Source: Mycobacterium paraense
Lineage (GTDB): Bacteria; Actinomycetota; Actinomycetes; Mycobacteriales; Mycobacteriaceae
DNA length: 64,000 nucleotides
NCBI RefSeq assembly: GCF_002101815.1
Contig: NZ_LQPM01000006.1
Location: 124,001 to 188,000 of the forward strand
Direction of reading: 5' to 3'
Part shown: positions 17,176-27,247 of the stretch, piece by piece
How positions within the stretch are numbered: the stretch's first letter is position 1
Layout of the letters: every line of letters begins with the position of its first letter
Made by a program: the position numbers and the translations under genes
The notes under the pieces: generated by a model
Told to the model about the DNA's origin: nothing
Database searches by the model: none
What the model saw: the letters and a program-made list of their open reading frames with translations, nothing else

Positions 17176-18735
17176 ATGACCACCGAATCAGCGGCCACAC
17201 CCGCACAGCGAATCGCGAACGGCTACGCCGTCCAAGGCCAGGCGCTGGAATTGGGCACGGTCGTCGTCGACGGCGAGGCGGACCCGACCGCGCAGATCCG
17301 CATCCCGCTGGCGACCATCAACCGGCACGGCCTGGTGGCCGGGGCCACCGGAACCGGCAAGACCAAGACGCTGCAATTGATCGCCGAACAGCTCAGCGCC
17401 GCGGGTGTGGCGGTGCTGATGGCCGACGTGAAGGGCGACCTGTCCGGCCTAGCCCGGCCCGGCGAGGCCAACGACAAGACCGCCGCGCGCGCGAAGGACA
17501 CCGGCGACAACTGGGCGGCGACCGGGTTTCCGGTGGAATTCTTGTCGCTGGGCACCGGGGGAGTGGGCGTGCCGGTGCGCGCGACCGTGGCCAGCTTCGG
17601 CCCCGTCCTGCTGTCAAAGGTGTTGGGGCTCAATGCCACCCAGGAATCGACGCTGGGGCTGATCTTCCATTGGGCCCAGCAGGCGGGGCGCCCTCTGGTC
17701 ACCCTGGGGGATCTGCGCGCTGTCATCAGCCACCTGGCCAGCGACGAGGGAAAGGCCGATCTCAAAGACCTGGGCGGTGTTTCGTCGACGACGGCCGGGG
17801 TGATCCTGCGGGCGCTGGTGAACCTCGCCGGCGAGGGCGGGGACACGTTCTTCGGCGAGCCGAAGCTCGACCCGAACGATCTGCTGCGCGACGACGGCCA
17901 CGGCCAGGGCGTCATCTCGCTGCTCGAGTTCAGCGGTCAGTCAGTGCGTCCCGTCATCTTTTCCACCTTTCTGATGTGGCTCCTCGCCGACCTGTATGCC
18001 AGGCTGCCCGAGGTCGGTGACGTCGACAGGCCCAACCTGGTCTTCTTTTTCGACGAGGCGCACCTGCTTTTCGCCGACGCGTCCAAGGCCTTCCTCGAGC
18101 AGGTCGAACAGACCGTCAAGCTGATCCGCTCCAAAGGCGTCGGGGTTTTCTTCTGCACCCAGCTGCCCACCGACATACCCAATGACGTGCTGTCCCAGCT
18201 GGGTGCGCGGGTCCAACACGCGCTGCGGGCGTTCACCCCCGACGACCAGGCGGCGCTGTCCAAGACCGTCCGCACCTACCCGAAAACCGATGTGTACGAC
18301 CTGGAGTCGGCGCTGACCTCGCTGGGCATCGGCGAGGCCGTCGTCACCGTGCTGTCCGAGAAGGGCGCGCCCACGCCCGTCGCGTGGACCCGCATGCGGG
18401 TGCCGCGGTCGCTGATGGCCTCGATCGGCACGGACGCGATCACCGCCGCGGCGAAAGCCAGTCCGCTGCAAGCGAAGTACGGTCAGACCGTCGAACAACC
18501 GGCGCAGCCCCAGGCCGTCCCGCAGGCTCCGCAGGCCCAGTCCGACTATCCGCCGGTGCCGGCGGACTCCGTGCCCCCGCCGATGCCGGCGCCCGCCGAG
18601 CCGACGGGGCCGAAGGAGCCGAGCTTGTTAGAAAGGTTGTGGCACGATCGCGAGGTGCAAAGCGCCGTAAACATGGGAATCCGCGAGATCATCAAGGCCA
18701 AGTTCGGCGGTGGCGGCCGCGGCCGCCGGAAGTAA
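17176..18735 (+). CDS. HerA-like ATPase, DUF853 (YjgR) family
   Basis: The product is a 519-residue ATPase like Rv2510c. Walker A is GATGTGKT at residues 56-63 and Walker B is [11 protein letters not shown] with Asp293 and Glu294. The rest of the core resembles the HerA/FtsK-type motor fold (DUF853), including [11 protein letters not shown] as sensor region. After about residue 430 comes a low-complexity Pro/Gln/Ala linker, then a short helical end and a basic GGGGRGRRK tail that could touch nucleic acid. The reaction is ATP hydrolysis; the partner is unknown, and no NurA-type nuclease is next to it. The ATG at 17176 lies 101 bases from the divergent orn start. The stop is four bases from that of the convergent SDR gene. 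Confidence 0.88.
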   Translation: MTTESAATPAQRIANGYAVQGQALELGTVVVDGEADPTAQIRIPLATINRHGLVAGATGTGKTKTLQLIAEQLSAAGVAVLMADVKGDLSGLARPGEANDKTAARAKDTGDNWAATGFPVEFLSLGTGGVGVPVRATVASFGPVLLSKVLGLNATQESTLGLIFHWAQQAGRPLVTLGDLRAVISHLASDEGKADLKDLGGVSSTTAGVILRALVNLAGEGGDTFFGEPKLDPNDLLRDDGHGQGVISLLEFSGQSVRPVIFSTFLMWLLADLYARLPEVGDVDRPNLVFFFDEAHLLFADASKAFLEQVEQTVKLIRSKGVGVFFCTQLPTDIPNDVLSQLGARVQHALRAFTPDDQAALSKTVRTYPKTDVYDLESALTSLGIGEAVVTVLSEKGAPTPVAWTRMRVPRSLMASIGTDAITAAAKASPLQAKYGQTVEQPAQPQAVPQAPQAQSDYPPVPADSVPPPMPAPAEPTGPKEPSLLERLWHDREVQSAVNMGIREIIKAKFGGGGRGRRK

Positions 18736-18738
18736 CGC

Positions 18739-19545
18739 CTACCCGCCGCCGAGCTTCTTGTAGAAGCTGCCCACGATCGGCGCCACGATGGCCCGCGGCG
18801 CGTACCCGCTGGCCACCGACATCGCCTTGGACGTCAAGCCCGGGACGACGCGCATCTTGTTGCGCTCCAACGCATCCAGGGAGATCTGCGCGGTGTGCTC
18901 GGTCGAGATCCACAGGAAGTCCGGGACCAGTTTCTCTACCAGCGACCGTTCGGCGTCCTCGGGCAGATCGGTGCGCACCGGGCCCGGCGCCAGCAGCGTG
19001 ACGTGCACGCCCGAGCCGCGCAGTTCGCCGCGCAACGATTCGCTGAACGTGTTGGCGAACGCCTTGGTGGCCGCGTAGGTGGCGTTGTAGGGAATCGGCG
19101 AATTGCCCGCAGCCGAACCGGAGATCAGGATGCCGCCGGCCTTGCGCTCGACCATGCCGGGCAGCACCGCCAACGTAAGGTCGTGCACGGCAACGGCATT
19201 CAGCTGCACCTGGGCCTTCTCACCCGCCGGGTCGAGGCCCGCGACCGGGCCGAACGTCGCGGTTCCGGCGTTGGCGCACAGGATCGAGATGGGGCGGGCG
19301 GCCAACTCGTCGCACAGTTTCGCCCGTTCGGCCGGATCGGCCAGGTCGGCGGGCCGCACGTCGACGGCCACCCCGTACTTGTCGGTCAGCCGGGCGGCCA
19401 GGTCGTTGAGCAGGTCCTCGCGTCGCGCGGTGACGATCAGGCTGTGCCCGCGCGCGGCCAGTTCGGTGGCCAGCGCCTCGCCGATGTTTTGCGAAGCGCC
19501 GGTGACAACGGCGCGCGCGTCGGGACTGGGAGCTGGTACCGGCAT
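18739..19545 (-). CDS. Short-chain dehydrogenase/reductase
   Basis: This 268-residue SDR has the same length as Rv2509. The Rossmann nucleotide site is TGASQNIG near residue 14, followed by ADLADPAER and NAGTATFGP. The catalytic Ser is in ISGSAAGNSP and the Tyr-Lys pair in YAATKAF. It most resembles the mycobacterial reductases that act on long acyl chains; Rv2509 has been reported as the reductase that completes mycolic acid synthesis (reduction of the 3-oxo mycolate). That function is transferred by family and synteny, not shown here. The ATG at 19545 is chosen because it starts the conserved region. Its start lies 43 bases from the divergent MFS gene. Confidence 0.9.
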   Translation of the reverse strand: MPVPAPSPDARAVVTGASQNIGEALATELAARGHSLIVTARREDLLNDLAARLTDKYGVAVDVRPADLADPAERAKLCDELAARPISILCANAGTATFGPVAGLDPAGEKAQVQLNAVAVHDLTLAVLPGMVERKAGGILISGSAAGNSPIPYNATYAATKAFANTFSESLRGELRGSGVHVTLLAPGPVRTDLPEDAERSLVEKLVPDFLWISTEHTAQISLDALERNKMRVVPGLTSKAMSVASGYAPRAIVAPIVGSFYKKLGGG

Positions 19546-19588
19546 GCGGCCAATGGTAGACAGCCGCGAACCCAATAGAGTGCCGGGC

Positions 19589-20905
19589 ATGAGTCAGCGT
19601 CCGGCCACCCCGGTGCCATCGCAGGTGGCGGCGTGGGCGCTGTGGGACTGCGGCTCGCTCGGCATGAACGCGATCGTGGCGACCTTCGTCTTCTCGGTCT
19701 ACCTGACCGGCAGCGTCGGCGCGGGAATGTCCGGTGGCACCTCACCGGCGAGCTGGCTCGGTCGATCGCTCGCGGTCGCGGGGTTGACCATTGCGGTGCT
19801 GGCGCCGGTGGTGGGGGTGTGGGTGGAAGCCCCGCACCGCCGGCGGCTGGTGTTGACCGTGCTGACCGCTCTCGCGGTCGCGTCGACCAGCGCCATGTTC
19901 CTCATCCGCGACGATCCCAGCTATCTGTGGGCGGGGCTGGTGCTGCTCTCGGCCACGGCGGCGTGCGGTGATCTCGCCGGTGTTCCGTACAACGCCATGC
20001 TGCGCCAGGTCTCGACGCCGCAGACGGCGGGCCGCATCTCCGGCCTGGGTGCGGCCTCCGGATTTACCGGCAGCGTGCTCCTGCTGCTGCTGGTCTATTT
20101 CGGTTTCATCGCAGGAACCGGCCCGGTGCGCGGGCTGTTGCACGTGCCCGTCCACGACGGGCTCTACGTCCGCGCGGCGATGCTGCTGACCGCGGCGTGG
20201 TTCGCGGTGCTGGCGCTGCCGCTGCTGTTCGTCGCCCACCGGCTGCCGGACTCCGGTGAGGCGTCGCATCCGACGAGCATGCTGGGCGGTTACCGCAAGC
20301 TGTGGGCCGAGGTGCGCACGGAATGGCGGCGCGACCGCAACCTGGTCTACTTCCTGGGGGCCAGCGCGCTGTTCCGCGACGGGCTGGCGGCCATCTTCGG
20401 CTTCGGCGCCGTGCTCGGCGTCAACGTGTACGGGCTGTCCCAGGCCGACGTGCTGGTGTTCGGTGTGGCGGCCAGCGTGGTGGCCGCGATCGGCGCGATC
20501 ACCGGGGGGTTCGTCGACCACCGGATCGGATCCAAACCGGTCATCGTCGGGTCGCTGGTCGCGCTCCTTGCCGTGTCGGCCACCATGATGCTGGTGTCCG
20601 GTCCGCACGCGTTCTGGCTGTGCGGGCTGCTGTTGGCGATGTTCGTCGGTCCCTCCCTGGCGTCGTCGCGCGCCCTGCTGCTGCAGCTGGCGAAGGACGG
20701 CGGGGAAGGCGTCGCGTTCGGCCTCTACACGATGACGGGACGCGCCGTCGCGTTCGTGGCGCCCTGGCTGTTCTCCGTCTTCGTCGACGTGTTCGGCGCC
20801 GTGCGCGCCGGCATCGGCGGGATCTGCCTGGTGCTGCTCGCCGGACTGCTGGCGATGCTGGTGGTCCGGGTGCCGGCCCGCGCCGAACAGCCCGCGCAGG
20901 CCTAG
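19589..20905 (+). CDS. MFS transporter, UMF1-like
   Basis: This 438-residue membrane protein has about twelve transmembrane helices and matches the neighbour Rv2508c in M. tuberculosis. The opening AWALWDCGSLGMNAIVATFVFSVYL and the loop VPYNAMLRQVSTPQTAGRISGLG are typical of the UMF1/Atg22-like branch of the major facilitator superfamily, in which an N-terminal WxxxDxGxSx motif replaces the usual sugar-porter signature. The substrate is not known; Atg22-like members export amino acids. The ATG at 19589 precedes the first helix. It is divergent from the SDR gene and convergent with the MmpS-like gene. Confidence 0.85.
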   Translation: MSQRPATPVPSQVAAWALWDCGSLGMNAIVATFVFSVYLTGSVGAGMSGGTSPASWLGRSLAVAGLTIAVLAPVVGVWVEAPHRRRLVLTVLTALAVASTSAMFLIRDDPSYLWAGLVLLSATAACGDLAGVPYNAMLRQVSTPQTAGRISGLGAASGFTGSVLLLLLVYFGFIAGTGPVRGLLHVPVHDGLYVRAAMLLTAAWFAVLALPLLFVAHRLPDSGEASHPTSMLGGYRKLWAEVRTEWRRDRNLVYFLGASALFRDGLAAIFGFGAVLGVNVYGLSQADVLVFGVAASVVAAIGAITGGFVDHRIGSKPVIVGSLVALLAVSATMMLVSGPHAFWLCGLLLAMFVGPSLASSRALLLQLAKDGGEGVAFGLYTMTGRAVAFVAPWLFSVFVDVFGAVRAGIGGICLVLLAGLLAMLVVRVPARAEQPAQA

Positions 20906-20960
20906 CCCCATGGTGACGACCCGCTTCGACCGGCTACGCCGCCCTCGCGATCGTCACTAG

Positions 20961-21755
20961 CTAGCCCCGCGCGTCGCAGATCGTCAGCCCGACCCCGGTC
21001 CGCTGGCTCATCTGAACCCCGTCGACGGTGACCGAGCAGGTGACGTTGTGGCCGAAGTTGACGACCGTGACGTTGGCCGGGTGGGCGGCCGACTTCGACA
21101 GGCTGACCTCTTTGTTCCAGGGCAGCTCGACGTTGAACTCGGTCTGCACGACGTCACCGGTGCCGATGTAGACGACGCTGATGGCGCGGCCTTCGCCGGT
21201 CACGCTGTAGACGACGTCTTGCATGGCACCCGGGGCGGTCGACTCGGTCGGCGGGCCCGACGCGGTCGGCGGCGGTAACGGCCGGAAGGTGCGCGACGGC
21301 GGCGTCGTCCGCGTCGACGGGCTCGGCGGCGGGGTTTGCTCCTCGCTTGACCCGGGCATCGCGGGCAGCGGCGGGACGGCGGTCTGGTTCTTGATGGCGT
21401 CGTTGGCCAAGATCAGCGCAATCACCAGCGCGACCACCAAAAGCACCGCGGCCCCGGCGCCCAACCACAGCCAGCGCGGCGACTTCGGGCCGCCGGGCGT
21501 CGGCGGGGTCACGCCCTCGGTCGGCGCCTCGCCGGCCGCCGGTAGCTCCTGCTGCCAGTACGGCGGAAGCTGCTTGGTGTCGTTGAGGTTGGACGTCCAC
21601 TGCGGGCCGTATCCGCCGTAGGTGGGGGCGTAGGGCCCGGCCTGGTCGGCGTACGCGGGGTCGGCGGGCGGCGGATATGGCAAACCCTGCGGCCCGGCCG
21701 TTCCCGATCCCGGTAGAGGGGGACTAAACCGCTCGGGTCGACGTGGATCGTTCAT
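20961..21755 (-). CDS. Proline-rich membrane protein with MmpS-like domain
   Basis: The product has 264 residues. Residues 1-90 are a Pro/Gly/Tyr-rich cytosolic region, followed by one transmembrane helix (WLWLGAGAAVLLVVALVIALIL, about residues 94-116). Then comes a Pro/Thr/Ser linker and a C-terminal beta domain that reads VVYSVTGEG..VVYIGTG..FNVELPW, as in MmpS proteins. It corresponds to Rv2507. Two cysteines in the C-terminal domain may form a disulfide outside the membrane. MmpS-type domains assist lipid export, but no mmpL gene is adjacent, so the partner is unknown. It lies head to tail with, and just downstream of, the bkaR gene on the same strand. Confidence 0.82.
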   Translation of the reverse strand: MNDPRRPERFSPPLPGSGTAGPQGLPYPPPADPAYADQAGPYAPTYGGYGPQWTSNLNDTKQLPPYWQQELPAAGEAPTEGVTPPTPGGPKSPRWLWLGAGAAVLLVVALVIALILANDAIKNQTAVPPLPAMPGSSEEQTPPPSPSTRTTPPSRTFRPLPPPTASGPPTESTAPGAMQDVVYSVTGEGRAISVVYIGTGDVVQTEFNVELPWNKEVSLSKSAAHPANVTVVNFGHNVTCSVTVDGVQMSQRTGVGLTICDARG

Positions 21756-21825
21756 GTCGACCTCATGGCTTGCAAGGGTACCTAAGCCGCGCGATTGAGC
21801 GGGGACGCGCCTGAACAGGCGCTAG

Positions 21826-22467
21826 TCAGGGGCACTGGTTGCCGGCGGTCAGCGCAGCAACCGTCATCGCCCGCATGACGGCACGGGATCGGGCCGCGCC
21901 GGCGGGCTTGGCGCGCGCATCGTCCGGGGACTTCATGCTGTGCGGTGTCGAGTTGAGCAGCCCGAAGATCGCGTGGGCGGTCAGCCGGGCGTCGGTTTCG
22001 GCCAGCTTCGGATTGAGCTCGCGCAGCACGCCCACCCAGACCTCGACGTATTGGCGCTGCGCCTTGCGCACCTGCTTCTCGGCGGACTCGGGCAGGTGCG
22101 CCAGGTCGCGGTCCTGGATGCGGATCAGGTCGGGTTCGCCCAGCGCGAAGTCGAGGTGGAAGTCGATCAGCTCGTCGAGCGCGGCGGTCGCGTCGGCGTT
22201 GCGGGCGCGCGCGTTCCGGGCGCCGGCGAGCAACCGGGTGCTGATGCCGACGAGCAACTCGACCAGCATCGACTCCTTGTTGGGGAAGTGGCGGTAGATC
22301 GCCGGACCACTGACGCCCGCGGCGGCGCCGATGTCTTCCAGGCGCACCGCGAGGAATCCGCGCTCGGCGAACAGGCGCTCGGCGGCCGACAGGAGTTGCT
22401 GGCGCCGGTCGGATTTCAACCGGCTGCGGCGATTTGGGGCGTCGGGCTCTGGCGCCGACGTGGTCAT
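21826..22467 (-). CDS. bkaR: TetR-family regulator of the branched-chain ketoacid operon
   Basis: The product is a 213-residue TetR protein. The N-terminal helix-turn-helix is complete: RRQQLLSAAERLFAERGFLAVRLEDIGAAAGVSGPAIYRHFPNKE at about residues 21-66, with YRHFPNK as the recognition-helix end. The C-terminal ligand domain is helical. Position and orientation, divergent from fadD35 and the leucine catabolic genes, equal those of Rv2506. That protein has been described as BkaR, a repressor of this operon. A 16-bp inverted repeat lies 26 bases upstream of its start and an almost identical one lies before scoA, so it probably represses itself and the operon; the inducer may be an acyl-CoA of the pathway. 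Confidence 0.9.
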   Translation of the reverse strand: MTTSAPEPDAPNRRSRLKSDRRQQLLSAAERLFAERGFLAVRLEDIGAAAGVSGPAIYRHFPNKESMLVELLVGISTRLLAGARNARARNADATAALDELIDFHLDFALGEPDLIRIQDRDLAHLPESAEKQVRKAQRQYVEVWVGVLRELNPKLAETDARLTAHAIFGLLNSTPHSMKSPDDARAKPAGAARSRAVMRAMTVAALTAGNQCP

Positions 22468-22492
22468 GACCGCCCTCCGTCTCGCGCGTTCG

Positions 22493-22508
22493 GTTAATCG
22501 TCACTAAC
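22493..22508. promoter_or_regulatory. Putative BkaR operator 1
   Basis: GTTAAT CGTC ACTAAC is an inverted repeat with 6-base arms (one mismatch) in the 95-base gap between bkaR and fadD35. It shares 12 of 16 bases with the repeat before scoA at 24235-24250. Arm and spacer lengths suit a TetR dimer. It can control both divergent genes. Confidence 0.65.
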
Positions 22509-22562
22509 TTAGCACGGGTTGGGTTGTGGTTTAGGTTGATAGGCGAACCAGCCGGAGGCGCC

Positions 22563-24182
22563 GTGGCAAACCTTTCGTATGAGCGGGGTCCGAGCGAGCC
22601 CCGGCTGCTCGAGACCACGATCGGCGCCAACCTGGCGGCCACCGCCGCCAAGCACGCGCAGCGCGAGGCGCTCGTCGACGTCGCGGAGGGGCGACGCTGG
22701 ACTTACGCGGAACTGCTGCTCGCCGTGCGGCGGCTGGCGACCGGGTTGGTGCGCGCCGGGATCCGGGTCGGGGATCGGGTCGGCATCTGGGCGCCCAACC
22801 GCTGGGAGTGGGTGCTCGTCCAGTACGCGACGGCCGAAATCGGCGCCATCCTGGTCAGCCTCAACCCCGCCTACCGGGCGCGCGAATTGGAATATGCGCT
22901 CACCCAGTCCGGTGTCGCGATGGTGGTCGCGGCCCCGCGGTTCAAGGACACGGACTACGCCGCCCTGCTGGACGAGGTGGCGCCGCGCTGCCCCGAGCTG
23001 GGCGACGTGGTGGTCCTGGGCGGCGATCGCTGGGAGCGGCTGGCCGGCACCGAGGTCGACGACGGCGCGCTGGCGCGGATCGCTGCGACACTGGACCGCC
23101 GCGATCCGGTCAACATCCAATACACCTCGGGCACAACGGGTTACCCGAAGGCGACGACGCTGAGCCACCGCAACATTCTCAACAACGGCTACCTGGTGGG
23201 CGAGCTGCTCGAGTACACCGCGCGCGACCGGATCTGCATCCCGGTGCCCTTCTATCACTGCTTCGGAATGACGATGGGCAACCTGGCGGCCACCAGTCAC
23301 GGCGCCTGCATGGTGATCCCGGCGCCCGGCTTCGATCCCGGCGCCACTCTGCGCGCGGTGCAGGCCGAACGGTGCACCAGCCTCTACGGGGTGCCGACGA
23401 TGTTCATCGCCGAGCTCGCCCTGCCCGACTTCGACGACTACGACCTGGGCAGCCTGCGCACCGGCATCATGGCCGGCTCGCCGTGCCCGGTCGAGGTGAT
23501 GCGCAAGGTGATCGAGCGCATGCACATGCCGGGCGTCTCGATCTGCTACGGCATGACGGAAACCAGCCCCGTCTCCACGCAGACGCGCACCGACGATCCG
23601 GTGGAACGGCGCGTCGGCACCGTCGGCCGGGCCGGCCCGCACCTCGAGGTCAAGGTGGTGGACCCCGTCGGCGGGCGGACCGTGCCGCGCGGGCTGGCCG
23701 GGGAGTTCTGCACGCGCGGCTATTCGGTGATGGCCGGCTACTGGAACGACCCCGAGCGCACGGCCGAGGTCATCGACGCCGACGGGTGGATGCACACCGG
23801 GGACCTGGCCGTCATGGACGAGTGCGGCTACGTCCAGATCACCGGCCGGATCAAGGATCTGATCGTCCGCGGCGGCGAGAACATCTCCCCACGCGAAATC
23901 GAGGAGTTCCTGCACACCCATCCCGACATCGTCGACGCCCAGGTGATCGGGGTGCCCGACGCGCGCTACGGCGAGGAAGTGATGGCGGTGGTCATGCTGC
24001 GCGACGGGGCGCCGGCGCTGACCCTCGAAAGCCTGCGGGAGTTCTGCGCCGGACGGATCGCACACTTCAAGATTCCGCGCCACCTTCGGGTCGTCGACGA
24101 ATTCCCGATGACGGTCACCGGCAAGGTCCGCAAAACCGAGATGCGCGAGCAAGCCATCGAGTACCTGCGTGACCAGCACTGA
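22563..24182 (+). CDS. fadD35: Fatty-acid-CoA synthetase FadD35
   Basis: This 539-residue adenylate-forming enzyme activates a carboxylic acid to acyl-AMP and then acyl-CoA. The AMP-binding P-loop is [13 protein letters not shown] (about residue 187). Other core motifs are YGMTETSP, the hinge [33 protein letters not shown], and the C-terminal catalytic Lys in [11 protein letters not shown]. It lacks the FAAL-type insertion, so a true CoA ligase is expected. The GTG at 22563 is chosen for GGAGG at 22553-22557; longer starts lack a ribosome site. It is first in the catabolic cluster and divergent from bkaR. The substrate is not proven; a branched short or medium acid would fit the context. Confidence 0.9.
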   Translation: MANLSYERGPSEPRLLETTIGANLAATAAKHAQREALVDVAEGRRWTYAELLLAVRRLATGLVRAGIRVGDRVGIWAPNRWEWVLVQYATAEIGAILVSLNPAYRARELEYALTQSGVAMVVAAPRFKDTDYAALLDEVAPRCPELGDVVVLGGDRWERLAGTEVDDGALARIAATLDRRDPVNIQYTSGTTGYPKATTLSHRNILNNGYLVGELLEYTARDRICIPVPFYHCFGMTMGNLAATSHGACMVIPAPGFDPGATLRAVQAERCTSLYGVPTMFIAELALPDFDDYDLGSLRTGIMAGSPCPVEVMRKVIERMHMPGVSICYGMTETSPVSTQTRTDDPVERRVGTVGRAGPHLEVKVVDPVGGRTVPRGLAGEFCTRGYSVMAGYWNDPERTAEVIDADGWMHTGDLAVMDECGYVQITGRIKDLIVRGGENISPREIEEFLHTHPDIVDAQVIGVPDARYGEEVMAVVMLRDGAPALTLESLREFCAGRIAHFKIPRHLRVVDEFPMTVTGKVRKTEMREQAIEYLRDQH

Positions 24183-24234
24183 GCGCCGCCCGCGCCCTGG
24201 ACTCGGCGGCCTGGACGGTGGTATTCTCGCCCGA

Positions 24235-24250
24235 GTTAATGAAGATTAAC
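24235..24250. promoter_or_regulatory. Putative BkaR operator 2
   Basis: GTTAAT GAAG ATTAAC is a perfect 6-base inverted repeat, 23 bases before the scoA start. It matches the repeat between bkaR and fadD35 in arms and spacing. The position suggests direct repression of scoA and the genes behind it. Confidence 0.7.
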
Positions 24251-24273
24251 TGAAATCGGAGGCTGCTGCGGCG

Positions 24274-25017
24274 ATGGACAAGGTGATGGCGACGGCCGCC
24301 GACGCGGTCGCCGACATAACCGACGGGTCGTCCCTGGCGGTCGGGGGATTCGGGTTCTGCGGCATCCCCGAGGCGCTGATCGCGGCGCTGGTCGACACCG
24401 GCGTCCGCGATCTCGAGACGGTGTCCAACAACTGTGGCGGCTACGGCGTCGGGCTGGAAGCGCTGTTGCGCCACAAGCGAATCCGCCGGGCCGTCGCGTC
24501 GTACGTCGGTGACAACAAGGAATTCGCCCGCCAGTTCCTCGCGGGTGAAATCGAGGTGGAGCTCACCCCGCAGGGCACGCTGGCGGAGCGGCTGCGCGCC
24601 GGTGGCGCGGGCATCCCGGCGTTCTACACCCCCGCGGGGGTCGGCACCCCGGTCGCCGACGGCGGCCTGCCGTGGCGCTATGACGCGTCCGGCGCGGTCG
24701 CGGTGATGTCGCCGCCGAAGGAGACCCGCGAGTTCGACGGCGTGACCTACGTTCTCGAGCGCGCGATCCGCACCGACTTCGCGCTGGTGCACGCCTGGAA
24801 GGGCGACCGGCACGGCAACCTCGCCTACCGGGCGTCGGCCGCCAACTTCAATCCCGACTGCGCCACGGCCGGCAGGATCACCATCGCCGAGGTCGAACAC
24901 CTCGTCGAGCCAGGGGAGATCGACCCGGCCGCGGTGCACACCCCGGGCGTCTTCGTGCACCGGGTCGTCCACGTGCCCGATCCCGAAAAGCCGATCGAGA
25001 AGGTGACCGTCCGGTGA
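24274..25017 (+). CDS. scoA: 3-oxoacid CoA-transferase subunit A
   Basis: The product is the 247-residue alpha subunit of a succinyl-CoA:3-ketoacid CoA-transferase. It has the CoA-binding glycine loop [14 protein letters not shown] near residue 22 and the subunit A signature [10 protein letters not shown]. With ScoB it moves CoA from succinyl-CoA to acetoacetate, the end product of leucine breakdown. In M. tuberculosis the same pair (Rv2504c/Rv2503c) has also been linked to itaconate activation. The start overlaps no gene; the stop overlaps the scoB GTG by four bases. Operator 2 lies directly upstream, which makes this the likely first gene of the main transcript. Confidence 0.93.
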   Translation: MDKVMATAADAVADITDGSSLAVGGFGFCGIPEALIAALVDTGVRDLETVSNNCGGYGVGLEALLRHKRIRRAVASYVGDNKEFARQFLAGEIEVELTPQGTLAERLRAGGAGIPAFYTPAGVGTPVADGGLPWRYDASGAVAVMSPPKETREFDGVTYVLERAIRTDFALVHAWKGDRHGNLAYRASAANFNPDCATAGRITIAEVEHLVEPGEIDPAAVHTPGVFVHRVVHVPDPEKPIEKVTVR

Positions 25018-25658
25018 GCTGGACGCGCGAGGGCCTGGCCGCCCGGGTGGCCGCCGAATTCGAGGACGGCCAATACGTCAACCTCGGCATCGGCATGCCG
25101 ACGCTGATTCCCAACCACATCCCCGACGGCGTCACCGTCGTCATCCACTCCGAAAACGGGATCCTCGGTGTCGGGCCGTATCCGCGGGCCGAAGACGTCG
25201 ACGCGGATCTGATCAACGCGGGCAAGGAGACCGTCACCACCATGCCCGGCGCGGCGTTCTTCGCCTCCTCGACCTCGTTCGGGATCATTCGCGGCGGGCA
25301 CCTCGACGTCGCGGTGCTCGGGGCCATGCAGGTTTCGGCCAGCGGCGACCTCGCCAACTGGGTGATCCCGGGAAAGCTGGTCAAGGGCATGGGCGGCGCG
25401 ATGGACCTGGTGCACGGCGCCCGTAAGGTGATCGCGATGATGGAGCACACCACGCGGGATGGCTCGCCGAAAGTCGTTGAGCGGTGCACCCTTCCGCTGA
25501 CCGGCGTGGGCTGTGTCGACCGCATCATCACCGACCTCGCCGTCATCGACGTGTGTTACGACGGCCTGCAGCTCGTCGAGACGGCCCCCGGGGTCTCCGT
25601 CGACGAGGTGCGCGCGAAAACCGAACCGCCCCTTGCGTTGACCGGGAGGCACTCATGA
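25014..25658 (+). CDS. scoB: 3-oxoacid CoA-transferase subunit B
   Basis: The product is the 214-residue beta subunit. The catalytic glutamate lies in HSENGILG (Glu44 by count), where the enzyme-CoA thioester forms; the following GVGPYPR and the [14 protein letters not shown] strand are family signatures. The GTG start overlaps the scoA stop and the TGA overlaps the accD1 ATG, so the three genes are translationally coupled. It acts in the cytosol with ScoA. Confidence 0.94.
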   Translation: MSWTREGLAARVAAEFEDGQYVNLGIGMPTLIPNHIPDGVTVVIHSENGILGVGPYPRAEDVDADLINAGKETVTTMPGAAFFASSTSFGIIRGGHLDVAVLGAMQVSASGDLANWVIPGKLVKGMGGAMDLVHGARKVIAMMEHTTRDGSPKVVERCTLPLTGVGCVDRIITDLAVIDVCYDGLQLVETAPGVSVDEVRAKTEPPLALTGRHS

Positions 25659-27241
25659 GCACCGCCGTCACGACCGCGCCGTCGTTCGCCGACGAGCACC
25701 GCCGGCTGGTCGCCGAACTGAACGCCAAGCTGGCGGCCGCGGCGTTGGGCGGCAACGAACGCGCCCGGGAACGCCACGTCAGCCGCGGCAAGCTGCTGCC
25801 CCGCGAGCGGGTGGATCGGCTGCTCGACCCGGGCAGCCCGTTTTTGGAGCTGGCCCCGCTGGCCGCCAACGGTATGTACGACAACGAGTCCCCCGGGGCC
25901 GGGATCATCACCGGGATCGGCCGGGTGTCGGGACGCGAGTGCGTGATCGTCGCCAACGACGCGACCGTCAAGGGCGGCACCTACTACCCGATGACGGTCA
26001 AGAAGCACCTGCGCGCGCAGGAGGTGGCGCTGCAGAACCGGCTGCCGTGCATCTACCTCGTCGACTCCGGCGGCGCCTTCCTGCCGCGCCAGGACGAGGT
26101 GTTCCCCGACCGCGAGCACTTCGGCCGGATCTTCTACAACCAGGCGACCATGAGCGCCAAGGAAATCCCGCAGGTGGCCGCCGTGCTCGGCTCGTGCACG
26201 GCCGGCGGCGCCTACGTGCCGGCGATGAGCGACGAGGCCGTCATCGTCCGTGAGCAGGGCACCATCTTCCTGGGCGGTCCGCCGCTGGTCAAAGCGGCTA
26301 CCGGCGAGATCGTCTCGGCCGAGGAACTGGGTGGCGGCGACCTGCATTCGCGGGTTTCCGGGGTCACCGACCACCTCGCCGACGACGACGAGCACGCGCT
26401 GCGCATCGTCCGCTCGATCGCGGCCACCTTCGGCCCCCGGGACCCCGGGCAATGGGAGGTGCAGCCCTCGGTCGAGCCGAAGCATGCGCAGTCCGAGCTC
26501 TACGACGTCGTGCCGCCGGATCCGCGCGTGCCCTACGACGTGCACGAGGTCATCGTGCGGCTGGTCGACGGCAGCGAATTCAGCGAGTTCAAGGCCAATT
26601 ACGGCAAGACGCTGGTGACCGCCTTCGCGCGCATCCACGGCCATCCCGTCGGCATCGTCGCCAACAACGGCGTGCTGTTCAGCGAATCCGCCTTGAAGGG
26701 AGCGCATTTCATCGAGCTGTGCGACAAGCGCAAGATCCCGCTGCTCTTTTTGCAGAACATCGCCGGGTTCATGGTCGGCCGCGACTACGAGGCGGGCGGC
26801 ATCGCCAAGCACGGCGCCAAGATGGTCACCGCCGTGGCGTGCGCGCGGGTGCCCAAGCTGACCGTCGTGATCGGCGGGTCCTATGGCGCGGGCAACTATT
26901 CGATGTGCGGGCGGGCGTATTCCCCCCGCTTCCTGTGGATGTGGCCCAACGCCCGGATCTCGGTGATGGGCGGCGAGCAGGCCGCGTCGGTGCTGGCGAC
27001 CGTGCGCGGCGAGCAGCTGACCGCGGTCGGCAAGCCGTGGTCGGCCGACGAGGAGGAGGCGTTCAAGGCGCCCATCCGCCAGCAGTACGAGGACCAGGGC
27101 AACCCGTACTACTCCACGGCGCGCCTCTGGGACGACGGCATCATCGACCCGGCCGATACCAGAACGATTCTGGGGCTTGCCCTTTCGGCGTGCGCCCATG
27201 CGCCGCTGGAACCGGTCTCCTACGGCGTATTCCGGATGTGA
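25655..27241 (+). CDS. accD1: Acyl-CoA carboxylase beta subunit (methylcrotonyl-CoA type)
   Basis: This 528-residue carboxyltransferase moves the carboxyl group from biotin to 3-methylcrotonyl-CoA in the leucine pathway. The N-terminal and C-terminal crotonase-like halves are both present. [26 protein letters not shown] and [22 protein letters not shown] carry the two oxyanion glycine turns typical of methylcrotonyl-CoA carboxylase beta subunits. The ATG overlaps the scoB stop; accA1 starts six bases after the stop. In M. tuberculosis AccA1-AccD1 has been characterised as methylcrotonyl-CoA carboxylase, in line with this context. Confidence 0.94.
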   Translation: MSTAVTTAPSFADEHRRLVAELNAKLAAAALGGNERARERHVSRGKLLPRERVDRLLDPGSPFLELAPLAANGMYDNESPGAGIITGIGRVSGRECVIVANDATVKGGTYYPMTVKKHLRAQEVALQNRLPCIYLVDSGGAFLPRQDEVFPDREHFGRIFYNQATMSAKEIPQVAAVLGSCTAGGAYVPAMSDEAVIVREQGTIFLGGPPLVKAATGEIVSAEELGGGDLHSRVSGVTDHLADDDEHALRIVRSIAATFGPRDPGQWEVQPSVEPKHAQSELYDVVPPDPRVPYDVHEVIVRLVDGSEFSEFKANYGKTLVTAFARIHGHPVGIVANNGVLFSESALKGAHFIELCDKRKIPLLFLQNIAGFMVGRDYEAGGIAKHGAKMVTAVACARVPKLTVVIGGSYGAGNYSMCGRAYSPRFLWMWPNARISVMGGEQAASVLATVRGEQLTAVGKPWSADEEEAFKAPIRQQYEDQGNPYYSTARLWDDGIIDPADTRTILGLALSACAHAPLEPVSYGVFRM

Positions 27242-27247
27242 CCCGCA

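Noticed and set aside
20913-20957. GTGACGA/TCGTCAC inverted repeat between convergent genes as terminator
   Set aside because: The 31-base loop and lack of a T-run make an intrinsic terminator unlikely.
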